In this document: positions 1-8,627 of the stretch, one piece after another
Layout of the letters: each line of letters begins with the position of its first letter
Position numbering within the stretch: position 1 is the stretch's first letter
Assembly: GCF_036511935.1 (NCBI RefSeq)
Contig: NZ_AP028878.1
Location: 186,001-250,000 of the forward strand
Origin: Marinobacter nanhaiticus D15-8W
GTDB lineage: Bacteria; Pseudomonadota; Gammaproteobacteria; Pseudomonadales; Oleiphilaceae
Length of the DNA stretch: 64,000 nt
Reading direction: 5' to 3'
Notes under the pieces: generated by a model
Told to the model about the DNA's origin: nothing
The model's input: only the letters and a program-made list of their open reading frames with translations
The model's database searches: none
Program-made: the position numbers and the translations under genes

Positions 1-1
1 G

Positions 2-463
2 ATCTGCGAGACGCTGGCGCTACCCGAAGACGCCGCGGAGGACGACCACCTGGCGTTGACGCCGGAACAGGTGGCACGCTTCCCGCTGCTATCGACCTAC
101 AGCATCTATGGCCGCGAGTCCGGCGATTGGGCCGCCTGGTTCGGCGTGGCGGAGCAGGCGCTGCCGGCTAAGGCCCGCATCCAGCATTTCAGCCATATGC
201 TGATGGCGCTCGAGGCGGCGCGTTTTCACCAGGGCATCGCCCTCACCAACGATTACATGCTCAGCGAGGAGGCGGATGCGGAGGCGTTCGTGCGCCTGCC
301 CTGCCATACCCTGATCACCGGCGACTGCTTCTACTTCGCCCACAAGACCAGCCGCCGCAACGAACCGGGCATCCGGCGGATGCGCCGTTGGCTGATCGAG
401 CAGGCCATGGCCAGTGGTCTGCGTACGCGAATTGAGACGGAAAGTGGAACCGATCCGGCTTGA
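2..463 (+). CDS. LysR-family transcriptional regulator, C-terminal part (truncated by window edge)
   Basis: The reading frame is open from the first bases and ends at a stop at 463, so only the C-terminal ~150 residues are present. The sequence fits the effector-binding domain of GcvA-like LysR regulators: a segment of the type ALEAARFHQGIALTN followed by a hydrophobic strand and a terminal MRRWLIEQA-type helix. The DNA-binding helix-turn-helix lies outside the window. No target or effector can be inferred. The TTG at 56 could be read as a start, but coding sequence of the same character continues upstream, so I treat the gene as partial. Confidence 0.72.
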   Translation: MCETLALPEDAAEDDHLALTPEQVARFPLLSTYSIYGRESGDWAAWFGVAEQALPAKARIQHFSHMLMALEAARFHQGIALTNDYMLSEEADAEAFVRLPCHTLITGDCFYFAHKTSRRNEPGIRRMRRWLIEQAMASGLRTRIETESGTDPA

Positions 464-590
464 GTGTCGTTGTATGAATACCACCGTAGGATCTGTCGAC
501 AGTTCGTTTCGGTATGCAGTCCCTTCCCTTTTTGCGGTGCGCCGTGTAGTTTTTGGGGCGAATGTTAAAAATTGTCAAAGGAGACCTTGC

Positions 591-794
591 TTGACCACCA
601 CAAGATTGATCGGACTGGTCGCCCTCGTGATCGGTGTGCTTCTGTTGTACTTCGGCTGGCAGTCGACCCAGAGCGTTGGCGAACAGCTGTCGGAGAGCCT
701 GACCGGGCGCTTTTCTGATGAAACCATGTGGTATCTGATCGGCGGCGCTGCCGCAGCTATCGGGGGTGCTTTCATGGTGTTTGTCAGGAACTGA
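591..794 (+). CDS. DUF3185 family small membrane protein
   Basis: A 67-residue protein with two predicted membrane helices (about residues 5-22 and 46-64). The pattern, an N-terminal GLVALVIGVLLLYFGW helix, a SVGEQLSESLTGRFSDETMW linker and a GGAAAAIGGAF helix, matches DUF3185 inner membrane proteins, whose function is unknown. I chose the TTG at 591 because AAAGGAG lies 7 bases upstream (577-583). The frame is open further upstream, but those residues do not resemble the family. It is followed by a shared terminator facing fruA. Confidence 0.75.
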   Translation: MTTTRLIGLVALVIGVLLLYFGWQSTQSVGEQLSESLTGRFSDETMWYLIGGAAAAIGGAFMVFVRN

Positions 795-891
795 GGCCTG
801 ATGGAACCAGCCCCCTGATCCAGACAGACAGAGACCGGACAAAACCGGTCCATCGGAATGCATGGAAACATTGCGGCATTGAAGAACGGAA

Positions 892-929
892 AGACGCCCG
901 GATGCGCAACAGATCGCACCGGGCGTTTT
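892..929. terminator. Bidirectional intrinsic terminator between the DUF3185 gene and fruA
   Basis: CGCCCGG at 894-900 pairs with CCGGGCG at 919-925, and an inner TGCG/CGCA stem (903-906, 915-918) extends the hairpin. Four T residues follow on the plus strand and AAGA precedes it, giving a short U-tract on the minus strand. It lies between the convergent DUF3185 and fruA genes, so it can serve both. Confidence 0.7.
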
Positions 930-933
930 GCTT

Positions 934-2679
934 TCAGGCAGTGGCCGCCACTTCGGTCTTGCCGGTCTTGACCGTCGCATAGGCCAGGCCGATCACCAGC
1001 GAGCCCACCGTAATGGCGAACAGGTAAGGCAGCACGGCGCTGACCGCGTTGGGAATCAGCAGCACGAACAGGCCACCGTGGGGCGCCATCAGGGAAATGC
1101 CGAAGTACATGGACAGCGCGCCGGTAATGGCGCCGCCGACCATGCAGATCGGGATCACCCGCAGCGGATCTTTCGCCATAAACGGGATGGCCCCTTCCGA
1201 GATGAAACACAGCCCCAGCACGAACGAGGCTTTACCGGCCTGCCGCTCGCCTTCCGCGAACTTGTTGCGGGCCAGCAGACTGGCGATACCCATGCCGATG
1301 GCCGGTACCATCCCTGAGGCCATGATCGCAGCCATGGGAGCCGACGCTCCTGCCCCTTCCGATAGCAGACCCACACCGAAGGTATAGGCCGCTTTATTGA
1401 CCGGCCCCCCCAGGTCGAAGCACATCATGGCGCCCAGCAGGCTGCCGAGCAGCACGGCGTTCCCGGTGCCCATGTTGGTAAGGAATGCTGTCAGGCTGTC
1501 CATGATGCCGGCGATAGGCTCGCCGATCAGGTAGATCATGGTCAGGCCTGTCACCAGGCTGGCGATCAGCGGAATGATCAGGACCGGCTTGAGCGATTCC
1601 ACGCTCTCGGGTAGCGGCAGTTTCCGGCTCACCAGTTTGGCCACATAACCGGCGATGAACCCGGCGAAGATACCGCCGAGGAAACCGGCGCCGAGTTCGC
1701 CGGCCAGGAAACCGCCGATCATGCCCGGCGCGATCCCGGGCCTGTCGGCGATGGAATAAGCGATGTAACCGGCAAGCAGCGGAATCATCAGCTTGAATGC
1801 GGTGGCTCCACCGATCTGCATCAGTGCCGCGGCCAGTGACCCTTCCTCTTCCGCTGCATTGATGCCGAATACGAAGGACAGGGCGATCATCAAGCCACCG
1901 GCGACGACCATCGGCAGCATAAAGGAGACGCCGGTGAGCAGGTGCTTGTAGGGGCCTTTACGGTCACCGCCGCCGGCTCTGGCGCCGGTAGCTTTCTTGC
2001 TTGCACCGGTCTCGACTTCGGCATGCTCCAGTGCATCCGCCAGGGTCTTTGCGGGCTGTTTCAGGGCAGCCCCGGTGGAGACGCGCCAAACCCGCTTGCC
2101 CGCAAAGCGCGTGGGGTCGACTTCGATGTCGCAGGCGAGGATCACCAGATCCGCGTCGGCAATCTCGTTATCGGTGAGCGCGTCCTGGGCGCCGACGGAA
2201 CCTTGTGTCTCTACCCGGAAATGGTGTCCGGCCGCGCGTGCGGCTTCAGCCATGGCTTCGGCCGCCATAAACGTATGGGCAACGCCGGTCGGGCATGCGG
2301 TGACCGAGACGATGTTCTTGCCCGCCTTTTCACTAATGCTCACCGGTTCCGGCGTCGCCGTCTCGGGGTCGAAGGGTTTGGCCTCCTGCTGCGCGCGATC
2401 CAGGAAGGCCTCCGGATCCGCCAGGGGTGCGGTCGGTGATGCCTGGTAAAGCGGTTTGCCGAAAAAGCGGGCCAGATCCACGGGCGCGTTGGCCGCAACG
2501 ATCACGAGGTCCGCTTCGGCAATGGCGGACGCCGGGATCGGCGTCACCGGGCGGGCCTGGGTGTGAACTTCCTGGTGAAGGGACCAGTTGCGGGCTTCGG
2601 CGGCCCGGCTGATCGCGCGGGCTGCCAGGAACGATGTGGCCAGCCCCTGTGGGCAGGCGGTAACAAGGATCAGTTTCAT
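934..2679 (-). CDS. fruA: PTS fructose transporter subunit IIB'BC (FruA)
   Basis: The 581-residue protein is the membrane component of the fructose phosphotransferase system; it imports fructose and yields fructose 1-phosphate. Order of parts: a IIB-like domain (residues 1-100, with Cys9 in TACPQG), a second IIB domain with the probable phosphorylated Cys129 (TACPTGVAHT), and the hydrophobic IIC domain from about residue 210 (starting GPYKHLLTGVSFMLPMVVAGG). Length is close to E. coli FruA (about 563). The start at 2679 overlaps the fruK stop by four bases (ATGA), suggesting translational coupling; an upstream extension in the same frame overlaps fruK and looks non-coding. Last gene of fruBKA. 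Confidence 0.95.
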   Translation of the reverse strand: MKLILVTACPQGLATSFLAARAISRAAEARNWSLHQEVHTQARPVTPIPASAIAEADLVIVAANAPVDLARFFGKPLYQASPTAPLADPEAFLDRAQQEAKPFDPETATPEPVSISEKAGKNIVSVTACPTGVAHTFMAAEAMAEAARAAGHHFRVETQGSVGAQDALTDNEIADADLVILACDIEVDPTRFAGKRVWRVSTGAALKQPAKTLADALEHAEVETGASKKATGARAGGGDRKGPYKHLLTGVSFMLPMVVAGGLMIALSFVFGINAAEEEGSLAAALMQIGGATAFKLMIPLLAGYIAYSIADRPGIAPGMIGGFLAGELGAGFLGGIFAGFIAGYVAKLVSRKLPLPESVESLKPVLIIPLIASLVTGLTMIYLIGEPIAGIMDSLTAFLTNMGTGNAVLLGSLLGAMMCFDLGGPVNKAAYTFGVGLLSEGAGASAPMAAIMASGMVPAIGMGIASLLARNKFAEGERQAGKASFVLGLCFISEGAIPFMAKDPLRVIPICMVGGAITGALSMYFGISLMAPHGGLFVLLIPNAVSAVLPYLFAITVGSLVIGLAYATVKTGKTEVAATA

Positions 2680-3641
2680 GCGTTGACCTCCCCGGAAGCG
2701 TCGGCTTCCGGCCAGGGGATAACCCTGGTCTGTTGTTGGAGTTGTTGGAAATCGTTGGCGGCGGGATCGCCCACCCCCACATGGCGGACGCATTCGGCGG
2801 ACAGGGCCGTCGCCAGGCGTAGGGTATCCCGCTCGTCGAGGCCGCTCAGTTCGCCGTGCAGGATGCCGGCGAGCAGGGTGTCGCCGGCGCACACGGTGCT
2901 GACGACGGGCACCTGCGGCGGTTGTGCCAGCAGATCCCGGTGCGGGTTCAGCCAGAGCACACCGCCGGCGCCGCGTGAGATCACCACGTGGGCGATACCG
3001 GATTGTTGGAGCTGGCGTCCTGCGTCCACCTGGTCTTCAAGGGTCACCAGTGGACGGTGAGCCCATTCCGCCAGTTCCTGCTCGTTGGGTTTGACTCCGG
3101 TCGGCCGGGCCTGGACACCGGCGGTCAGCGCCTCAGCGCTGGTATCCAGCCAGACCGGACGACCCGTCTCAAGGCACCGGCGTACCAGTTCGGCCAGGGT
3201 GTCCGGCTCGAAGCCCCGAGGCAGGCTGCCTGCGATGACAACAGCATCGCATTCGGCGGTCAGGTCGGTCAGGCGGAGCTGCAAGCGCTCGAGTGCGTCC
3301 TCAGGCGTGGGAAAACTGATACCGTTGAGCTCCGTTACCCGACCGCTACTCTCTGCGAGTTTTATATTGGTACGGCTTTGGCCGGGCACGCGGACAAATT
3401 GGTCGTCAAGGCCTTCGTGTTCGAACAGGCGCTCGAAAGAGGAGATATTGTCGGCGCCGATCAGTCCGGACACCACCACGTCGTGGCCCAGTCGTCGCAA
3501 GACCCGGCCCAGGTTGATGCCCTTGCCGGCCGGCTCCAGGTGGCTTTCATCGGAACGGTTGACTGCGCCCAGTTCGATCGCCGATGTCTTGACCGACAGG
3601 TCGAGCGCGGGGTTGAGGGTGATAGTCAGTACGCGGGCCAT
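2676..3641 (-). CDS. fruK: 1-phosphofructokinase (FruK)
   Basis: A PfkB-family sugar kinase of 321 residues, predicted to phosphorylate fructose 1-phosphate to fructose 1,6-bisphosphate. Visible family features are the N-terminal TLNPALDLSV strand, the GGxGxN-type region seen here as PAGKGINLGRVLRRLG, and the C-terminal CAGDTLLAGILHG motif carrying the catalytic aspartate and anion hole. Its ATG overlaps the fruB stop (TAATG) and its stop overlaps the fruA start (ATGA), so the three genes form a tightly coupled operon. Confidence 0.95.
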   Translation of the reverse strand: MARVLTITLNPALDLSVKTSAIELGAVNRSDESHLEPAGKGINLGRVLRRLGHDVVVSGLIGADNISSFERLFEHEGLDDQFVRVPGQSRTNIKLAESSGRVTELNGISFPTPEDALERLQLRLTDLTAECDAVVIAGSLPRGFEPDTLAELVRRCLETGRPVWLDTSAEALTAGVQARPTGVKPNEQELAEWAHRPLVTLEDQVDAGRQLQQSGIAHVVISRGAGGVLWLNPHRDLLAQPPQVPVVSTVCAGDTLLAGILHGELSGLDERDTLRLATALSAECVRHVGVGDPAANDFQQLQQQTRVIPWPEADASGEVNA

Positions 3642-6478
3642 TACAACGCCTCCAGCAATTCACGGACCTCGCTGGCAGTGGCCAGGCCCAGCGCTTTCTG
3701 CGCCTGGTCCCTGGCCTCGTCGAGGGTCAGGTTGCGGATGCAGGCCTTGACCAGTGGCACCCGGCGGCTGGTCACGGAGAATTCGTCCACGCCCAGTCCC
3801 AGCAGCACCGGAATGGCCTGTGGATCGGAACCCAGCTCGCCGCAGATGCCCACCCAGCGGTTCTGGGCATGGGCGGCCTCGACGGTCATGGCAATCAGTC
3901 GAAGCACCGCCGGATGCAGGCCGTCGGATTCGGCGGAAAGCTCAGCATGGCCGCGGTCGATGGCCAGGGTGTACTGGGTGAGGTCGTTGGTGCCGATAGA
4001 GAAGAAGTCCACCTCGGCGGCCAGGCTGTGGGCCAGCAAGGCACTGGAAGGAATCTCGATCATCACGCCCACCTGCACGTCCGGGGCGTGGATCTCCTCG
4101 CGCAGCTTGTCGACCAGGGCCTTGGCGGCGCGGAATTCCGCCAGGTCCTTCACCATAGGGAACATGATGCGCAGCGGACGCTCCCCGGCGGCGGACAGGA
4201 GCGCACGCAGTTGGGTTTCCAGTATCTCCGGGCGGGTCAGTGAGAGCCGGATGCCGCGCAGGCCGAGGAATGGGTTGTCCTCTGCCGGCAGCGGCCAATA
4301 GTCCAGCGGCTTATCGCCGCCGACATCCAGGGTGCGCGCCACCAGCGGCAAGCCATCGAGGGCATCGAAAGCCTTGCGGTATTCCGCTTCCTGGGTGGCC
4401 TGGTCCGGGGCCTCGGAATGGGCCATGAAGATGAATTCGGTACGCAGCAGGCCGATGCCGTCGGCACCGCGCTCTACAGCTTCCGGCGTGTGGGCGGTAT
4501 TGCCCAGGTTGGCGCAGACCTCGACCGTGTGGTTGTCGCGGGTCCGGGCCGGCTCGAGGCGAGCTTCGTGGGCGTCCCGCTGGAGCTCTTCCAACTGTTC
4601 CAGGCGTCGCTGCAGGCGTTCCCGGCGCTCACTGCCCGGGGCGGGGACGATGCAGCCGCGCTCGCCGTCGACCACCAGCTCGACACCGTCGTCCAGGGTC
4701 AGCAGACGCTCGCCCGCACCCACAACCGCCGGCAAGCCGAGGGCCCGGGCCAGGATCGCGCTATGGGATGTAGCGCCGCCTTTCGCGGTGACCAGTCCGC
4801 GTACCCGCTGGGTGTCCAGCCGGGCCACGTCGGATGGGCCCAGGTCGTCTGCCACCAGGACGTAAGGTTCGTCCGGTGGCGTTGGCATGCTGACGCCGCA
4901 AAGGTTCGCCAGCACCCGCCGTCCCACGTCCCGCAGGTCCGCGGCGCGCTCGGCCAGCAGACGGTCGGCCAGGGCTTCCTGGGCCGATGCAGCGGTATCG
5001 ATGGCCTGCCACCAGCCGGCTTCGGCGGATGCACCTTCGTCGATCGCCTCAGTGGCGGCTTCGTGCAGGTCCTCGTCACGCAACATCTCGGCATGGACCG
5101 CCAGGATAGGTCCCGCCTCACCGCCCTCAGCCTGTTTGATCAGGGCTTCGAGCTGGCTGAAGGCCTCGTCGATGGCCTGGTTCAGACGCTGGTTTTCTGC
5201 GCTCGGGTCTTCGGCTTTGTCCGCATAGTCCATGGCGGGCATACGAAGTACGAAGGCCGGCGCCACAGCCAGACCCGGCGAAGCGGCTACGGCCTTGAGG
5301 GGCTCGTCGGGAACCAGCGACTGTATAGGCTGGACTGTCTGATCTGTCGCTGTCCGTTCCCGTTCGCTGGAATGCAGCGGTGTCACCGGCTCGCCGAGCC
5401 CTTGTTCGATGGCCTCCGCCAAGGCATCCACACTGGTCTGGGCGTTCTCCCCGCTGGCGGAGACCACCAGGGTTTGGCCGCGGCGGGCGCCGAGACTGAT
5501 GACGCGCGTTAGGCTGGTCGCAGAGATGGCTTGGGCGTCACCTTCCAACAGGCGCAGTTTTAGCGGTGCTGCTTGCTCCCGCGCCACCTGGACCAGCTGT
5601 TTGGCGGGTCGGGCATGCAGGCCGTGGGCGTTGAGCAGGCGCACTTCGCGGGTGACCGCATCCGCCTGTTCGCCGGCCAAACGGGCAAGGATCGCTTCAG
5701 CGGAGAGCATCCCCAGCGGTGTCGGCTGGGTGAGCAGGTGATCGATCTGTTCCAGCAGCGGTTGGGTGTCTTCCCCCTGCGTGGCCAGGCAAAGAACACC
5801 ACTTAGATTTTCCTGGGCCTTGGACGGCGTGGCCAGCGCCAGCGCGGGCTGGTTCACACCCTCTCCGAAGTGAGCCAGCCAGAGGCCGCGACCAAGTGCC
5901 ACTGGCGCCTGCGCCACCAGGCCGGCAATAAAGCCCGGTTCCACGCAGCCCAGCGCTTGCAGTCGGGCGGCCGCACTCAAGGCCAGTTCGCGCGTATCCG
6001 TGGTGGGCAGGCCCAACAACAGGGTTTCGCGGTCGCAGCGGGCGGTTGCGGGTGTCCGGGACAGCGCCGCGAGCAGTTCGTTCCGGTCGGTGGCGTTGGC
6101 CAGCCTTTCGGCCAGCCCCGGCTTGTCCAGGACACGGGTGAGGTGTCGCAGGATGTCCAGATGTTCATCGGACTGGGCGGCAATGGTCACCAGTACATGG
6201 ACCTTGGCGCCGTCATGCCAGGTTATACCCTCAGGAAATTGAAGCACGCGGATGCCGGTGGAGCGCACGTACTCGCGGCTGTCGGGCGTGCCATGGGGTA
6301 TGGCGATGCCATTGCCGAGTACGGTGGAGGACTGGTTTTCCCGGTCCAGCAGGCCCTGGTGGTATTCGGGGGTTGTGCGGCCAGCCTTTTCCAGCTCCTG
6401 GCTGGCAAGGCTGAGGGCTTCGCGCCAATCGGCGGCTTGGCAGCCCAGACGGATATCTTCGGGGGTTAGCGTGAGCAT
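3641..6478 (-). CDS. fruB: Fructose-specific multiphosphoryl transfer protein, EIIA-HPr-EI (FruB)
   Basis: A 945-residue fusion carrying every soluble PTS phosphotransfer step for fructose. EIIA-Fru occupies about residues 1-145 with phospho-site His62 (IAIPHGTP). An HPr domain follows with His288 (GLHARP). Enzyme I starts near residue 415 (VAASPGLAVAPA), with active His572 (GGATSHSAILARALG) and the C-terminal PEP-binding barrel ending around Cys879 (ICGELGSD). This order is typical of Pseudomonas and Xanthomonas FruB. I chose ATG 6478 because of an AGGGGA ribosome site just upstream; the longer frame lacks family similarity. A Cra-like operator lies about 75 bases upstream. Confidence 0.94.
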   Translation of the reverse strand: MLTLTPEDIRLGCQAADWREALSLASQELEKAGRTTPEYHQGLLDRENQSSTVLGNGIAIPHGTPDSREYVRSTGIRVLQFPEGITWHDGAKVHVLVTIAAQSDEHLDILRHLTRVLDKPGLAERLANATDRNELLAALSRTPATARCDRETLLLGLPTTDTRELALSAAARLQALGCVEPGFIAGLVAQAPVALGRGLWLAHFGEGVNQPALALATPSKAQENLSGVLCLATQGEDTQPLLEQIDHLLTQPTPLGMLSAEAILARLAGEQADAVTREVRLLNAHGLHARPAKQLVQVAREQAAPLKLRLLEGDAQAISATSLTRVISLGARRGQTLVVSASGENAQTSVDALAEAIEQGLGEPVTPLHSSERERTATDQTVQPIQSLVPDEPLKAVAASPGLAVAPAFVLRMPAMDYADKAEDPSAENQRLNQAIDEAFSQLEALIKQAEGGEAGPILAVHAEMLRDEDLHEAATEAIDEGASAEAGWWQAIDTAASAQEALADRLLAERAADLRDVGRRVLANLCGVSMPTPPDEPYVLVADDLGPSDVARLDTQRVRGLVTAKGGATSHSAILARALGLPAVVGAGERLLTLDDGVELVVDGERGCIVPAPGSERRERLQRRLEQLEELQRDAHEARLEPARTRDNHTVEVCANLGNTAHTPEAVERGADGIGLLRTEFIFMAHSEAPDQATQEAEYRKAFDALDGLPLVARTLDVGGDKPLDYWPLPAEDNPFLGLRGIRLSLTRPEILETQLRALLSAAGERPLRIMFPMVKDLAEFRAAKALVDKLREEIHAPDVQVGVMIEIPSSALLAHSLAAEVDFFSIGTNDLTQYTLAIDRGHAELSAESDGLHPAVLRLIAMTVEAAHAQNRWVGICGELGSDPQAIPVLLGLGVDEFSVTSRRVPLVKACIRNLTLDEARDQAQKALGLATASEVRELLEAL

Positions 6479-6550
6479 GGGGGAGTCCCCTTTGGCTTGA
6501 GCGATTGTTGTTGTGACTTGAGTGTTGGTAATGGTGCTTATTTGATCATT

Positions 6551-6566
6551 GCTGAATCGTGTCAGC
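6551..6566. promoter_or_regulatory. Cra/FruR-type operator in the fruB-fruR divergent region
   Basis: GCTGAATCGTGTCAGC is an imperfect palindrome (GCTGA-N6-TCAGC). It differs at one position from the Cra consensus RSTGAAWCSNTHHW as known from enterobacteria. It lies between divergent fruB and fruR, where such a repressor normally acts, with release by fructose 1-phosphate as in known FruR/Cra systems. Binding by this FruR is inferred. A second AT-rich dyad, GAATTGATCAAAATTC, is at 6591-6606. Confidence 0.65.
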
Positions 6567-6686
6567 AAGTTCTAGAATGATCTTGAGTCAGAATTGATCA
6601 AAATTCAAGCAGAGGTGGAGGCGCCGGATTTTCCTCGGGGCCTGATGCTTTAGAATGCAGGTTTGCTAATCGTCTGGGAGGAATCG

Positions 6687-7670
6687 ATGACACTGGCGGA
6701 ATTGGCGCGGCTGGCCGGCGTCTCGCGTACCACGGCAAGTTATGTGCTCAACGGTCGCGCTGCGGCGAACCGGATCAAGCCGGAGACGGTGGAGAGGGTT
6801 ACAGCCCTGGCCCGGGAGCATGGCTTTCGCATTGATGCCCAGGCAGCTGCCCTGCGCGGTGGTCAGAGCCGGACCCTGGGGTTCATCCTGCCGGACCTGG
6901 AAAACGCCAGTTACGCCCGGCTGGCCAAGCTGATGGAAATCGGCTCCCGCGAGGCCGGCTACCAGTTGCTGATTGCCGGTTCCGATGACGATGCGACGAC
7001 GGAGATGGCGTTGGCGGAGTCGTTCCGAGCCCGGCGCTGCGATGCGTTGATCGTCGCCAGTTGCCTGCCGCCGGACAGCACGTTCTACAAGGACATGCAG
7101 GCGGAGGGCTTGCCGGTGATTGCGGTGGATCGTGCGCAGAATCCGGATCATCTCACCTGTATCGTGAGCGACAACCAGGAGGGCGCAGCCGCTCTGACGC
7201 AGTCGCTGCTTGTGCCCGGGGTCGTGTCTATTGCCTGGCTGGACGCCCTGCCCGAGTCTGCAATGACCCAACAGCGCCGCACCGGCTTCCAGAACACGGT
7301 CAACGATTGGCCGGGGGAGGCCAAGGTCTACAGCGGCGAGCGTTACGACCGGGCCACGGGCGCAGCGCTGATGCGGCATATCCTACAGGAGAACGGGTTG
7401 CCGGATGCTCTGGTCACGGCGTCCTATAGCTTGCTGCAGGGGGTGCTGGATGTGTTGCTCGAGCTGCCCGATGGTTTGCCCAAGACCCTGCGGCTGGCGA
7501 CCTTCGGGGATGATCGTCTGCTGGACTTCCTGCCCATTGCTGTGAACTCCCTGCCCCAGCAGCATGAGGCGATTGCCCGGGCGACACTTGAAGCCGGCTT
7601 TGCGGCGATCCGGGGGGAGGCGGCGCCAGGGTGTCAGGTAATTGAGCGGCGGTTGTGTCGGCGGCTTTGA
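6687..7670 (+). CDS. fruR: LacI-family fructose operon regulator (FruR/Cra)
   Basis: A 327-residue regulator with an N-terminal LacI helix-turn-helix (TLAELARLAGVSRTTASYVLNG, hinge to about residue 60) and a periplasmic-binding-protein-like effector domain (LGFILPDLENASYARLAKLMEIGSREAGY). These follow the Cra/FruR pattern. It diverges from fruBKA, so repression of fruBKA relieved by fructose 1-phosphate is the likely role. ATG 6687 is preceded by GGGAGGA, which decides the start over an upstream in-frame codon at 6663. REP-like repeats follow the gene. Confidence 0.88.
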   Translation: MTLAELARLAGVSRTTASYVLNGRAAANRIKPETVERVTALAREHGFRIDAQAAALRGGQSRTLGFILPDLENASYARLAKLMEIGSREAGYQLLIAGSDDDATTEMALAESFRARRCDALIVASCLPPDSTFYKDMQAEGLPVIAVDRAQNPDHLTCIVSDNQEGAAALTQSLLVPGVVSIAWLDALPESAMTQQRRTGFQNTVNDWPGEAKVYSGERYDRATGAALMRHILQENGLPDALVTASYSLLQGVLDVLLELPDGLPKTLRLATFGDDRLLDFLPIAVNSLPQQHEAIARATLEAGFAAIRGEAAPGCQVIERRLCRRL

Positions 7671-7831
7671 TTCGGTCTGGCGGGGGCTGAAGCGACTGGT
7701 GGTCCGTGCTTACGCCGTCTTGGATGGCCGTCCCTGGCCAGCCAAGCCGGATCGGGGACATCCCTGTCCCCTGCTTCAGCACAGACCGCCAGCCGCTTCG
7801 ATCGGATCTCGGTCGCGCCGGCTTGCGAAAC

Positions 7832-7862
7832 ATAGGTTGGGTTAGCCATGCGTAACCCAACA
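7832..7862 (+). repeat. REP-like palindromic repeat, copy A
   Basis: GTTGGGTTA (7836-7844) and TAACCCAAC (7853-7861) form a perfect 9-bp stem around the loop GCCATGCG, preceded by TAG. It is the plus-oriented half of an inverted pair with copy B. The layout resembles REP sequences mobilised by REP-associated tyrosine transposases in gammaproteobacteria. No RAYT gene lies in the window. Confidence 0.75.
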
Positions 7863-7903
7863 ACCTCCTGATAAATTCGAACTCTCTCTACCCACTGAGC
7901 TCC

Positions 7904-7935
7904 ATGTCGGATTACGCATGGCTAATCCGACCTAC
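7904..7935 (-). repeat. REP-like palindromic repeat, copy B (inverted relative to copy A)
   Basis: GTCGGATTA (7906-7914) and TAATCCGAC (7923-7931) form a perfect 9-bp stem. Read on the minus strand, it has the same GTAG head and GCCATGCG loop as copy A, but two stem base pairs differ and both partners change together. The stop codon of the MOSC gene lies inside it. Copies A and B form a BIME-like unit of about 100 bases. Confidence 0.75.
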
Positions 7936-8428
7936 TTTTGGAGTCGATTACTGATACCTCGTCGCCCTGTTGGATCGAGCCACCTTCGATCACTCTTGCC
8001 GTAATGCCGCCATAGCCGCGCATTGCGTTGTATCCGCCCGGACCGAGGATGGTTTCCATTTTCGAGCAGGGATGGCACAGGCCGGTCATCTCCAGGACGA
8101 CCTGGCCGACGCGAAACTGCCGCTCTTTGAGTGCCAGCAGGTTGAGGCCGCTGACCACGAGGTTTCGGCGCAGCAAGTCCGGTGGCAGGTCGTCGCGATG
8201 CAACATCGAGGCAATTGCCTGCAGGTGTTCGGCCTGGATCAGGGTCACCTGGCGCTTGCTCTCCGGGCGCCCCTTGAAACGGTCCCCCGCCAACCCCTTG
8301 CCGACTTCAACGGCTGCCGAGTCGAAGCGGACCATGGGCTGGCCGCGTTCCGGTCGTACGCCGATCCACGCCACCTGGCCGTGTTGGGGGAGGCACCGCA
8401 TAAGTTCTTTCAGGTTCATTCTGGACAT
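7922..8428 (-). CDS. MOSC domain-containing protein
   Basis: A MOSC (molybdenum cofactor sulfurase C-terminal) domain protein of about 168 residues. Supporting segments are AGDRFKGRP, QVTLIQAEHL, LRRNLVVSGLNLLAL and the cysteine motif TGLCHPCSKM followed by the GGITARVIEGG terminal strand. MOSC proteins bind or transfer sulfur or molybdopterin ligands; the substrate here is unknown. The start is uncertain: ATG 8428 is used, with 8437 and 8419 also in frame and no strong ribosome site for any. The stop codon is inside REP copy B, so the last residues may have been altered by that repeat. Confidence 0.75.
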   Translation of the reverse strand: MSRMNLKELMRCLPQHGQVAWIGVRPERGQPMVRFDSAAVEVGKGLAGDRFKGRPESKRQVTLIQAEHLQAIASMLHRDDLPPDLLRRNLVVSGLNLLALKERQFRVGQVVLEMTGLCHPCSKMETILGPGGYNAMRGYGGITARVIEGGSIQQGDEVSVIDSKSRSD

Positions 8429-8627
8429 GGCCACCATGTGTTGACTAGGTTTTGGGGTGTCATCGCAATACGGGAAAGGATCGTGACATAACGCTGCAAC
8501 GGGGTATGGGTAAATCTGCTCATAGTCGACGCGGTCAATTGAACCTACATTCGCGCGCAATCTGGCCTGGTATGCAATCAGGCCCTTGTCGTCAGCGTGC
8601 TCCTACGAGAGGAAAGCCACACAGCCC

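Noticed and set aside
4418..5512. Long plus-strand open frame opposite fruB
   Set aside because: It is a high-G+C shadow of the fruB coding sequence with no family signals.
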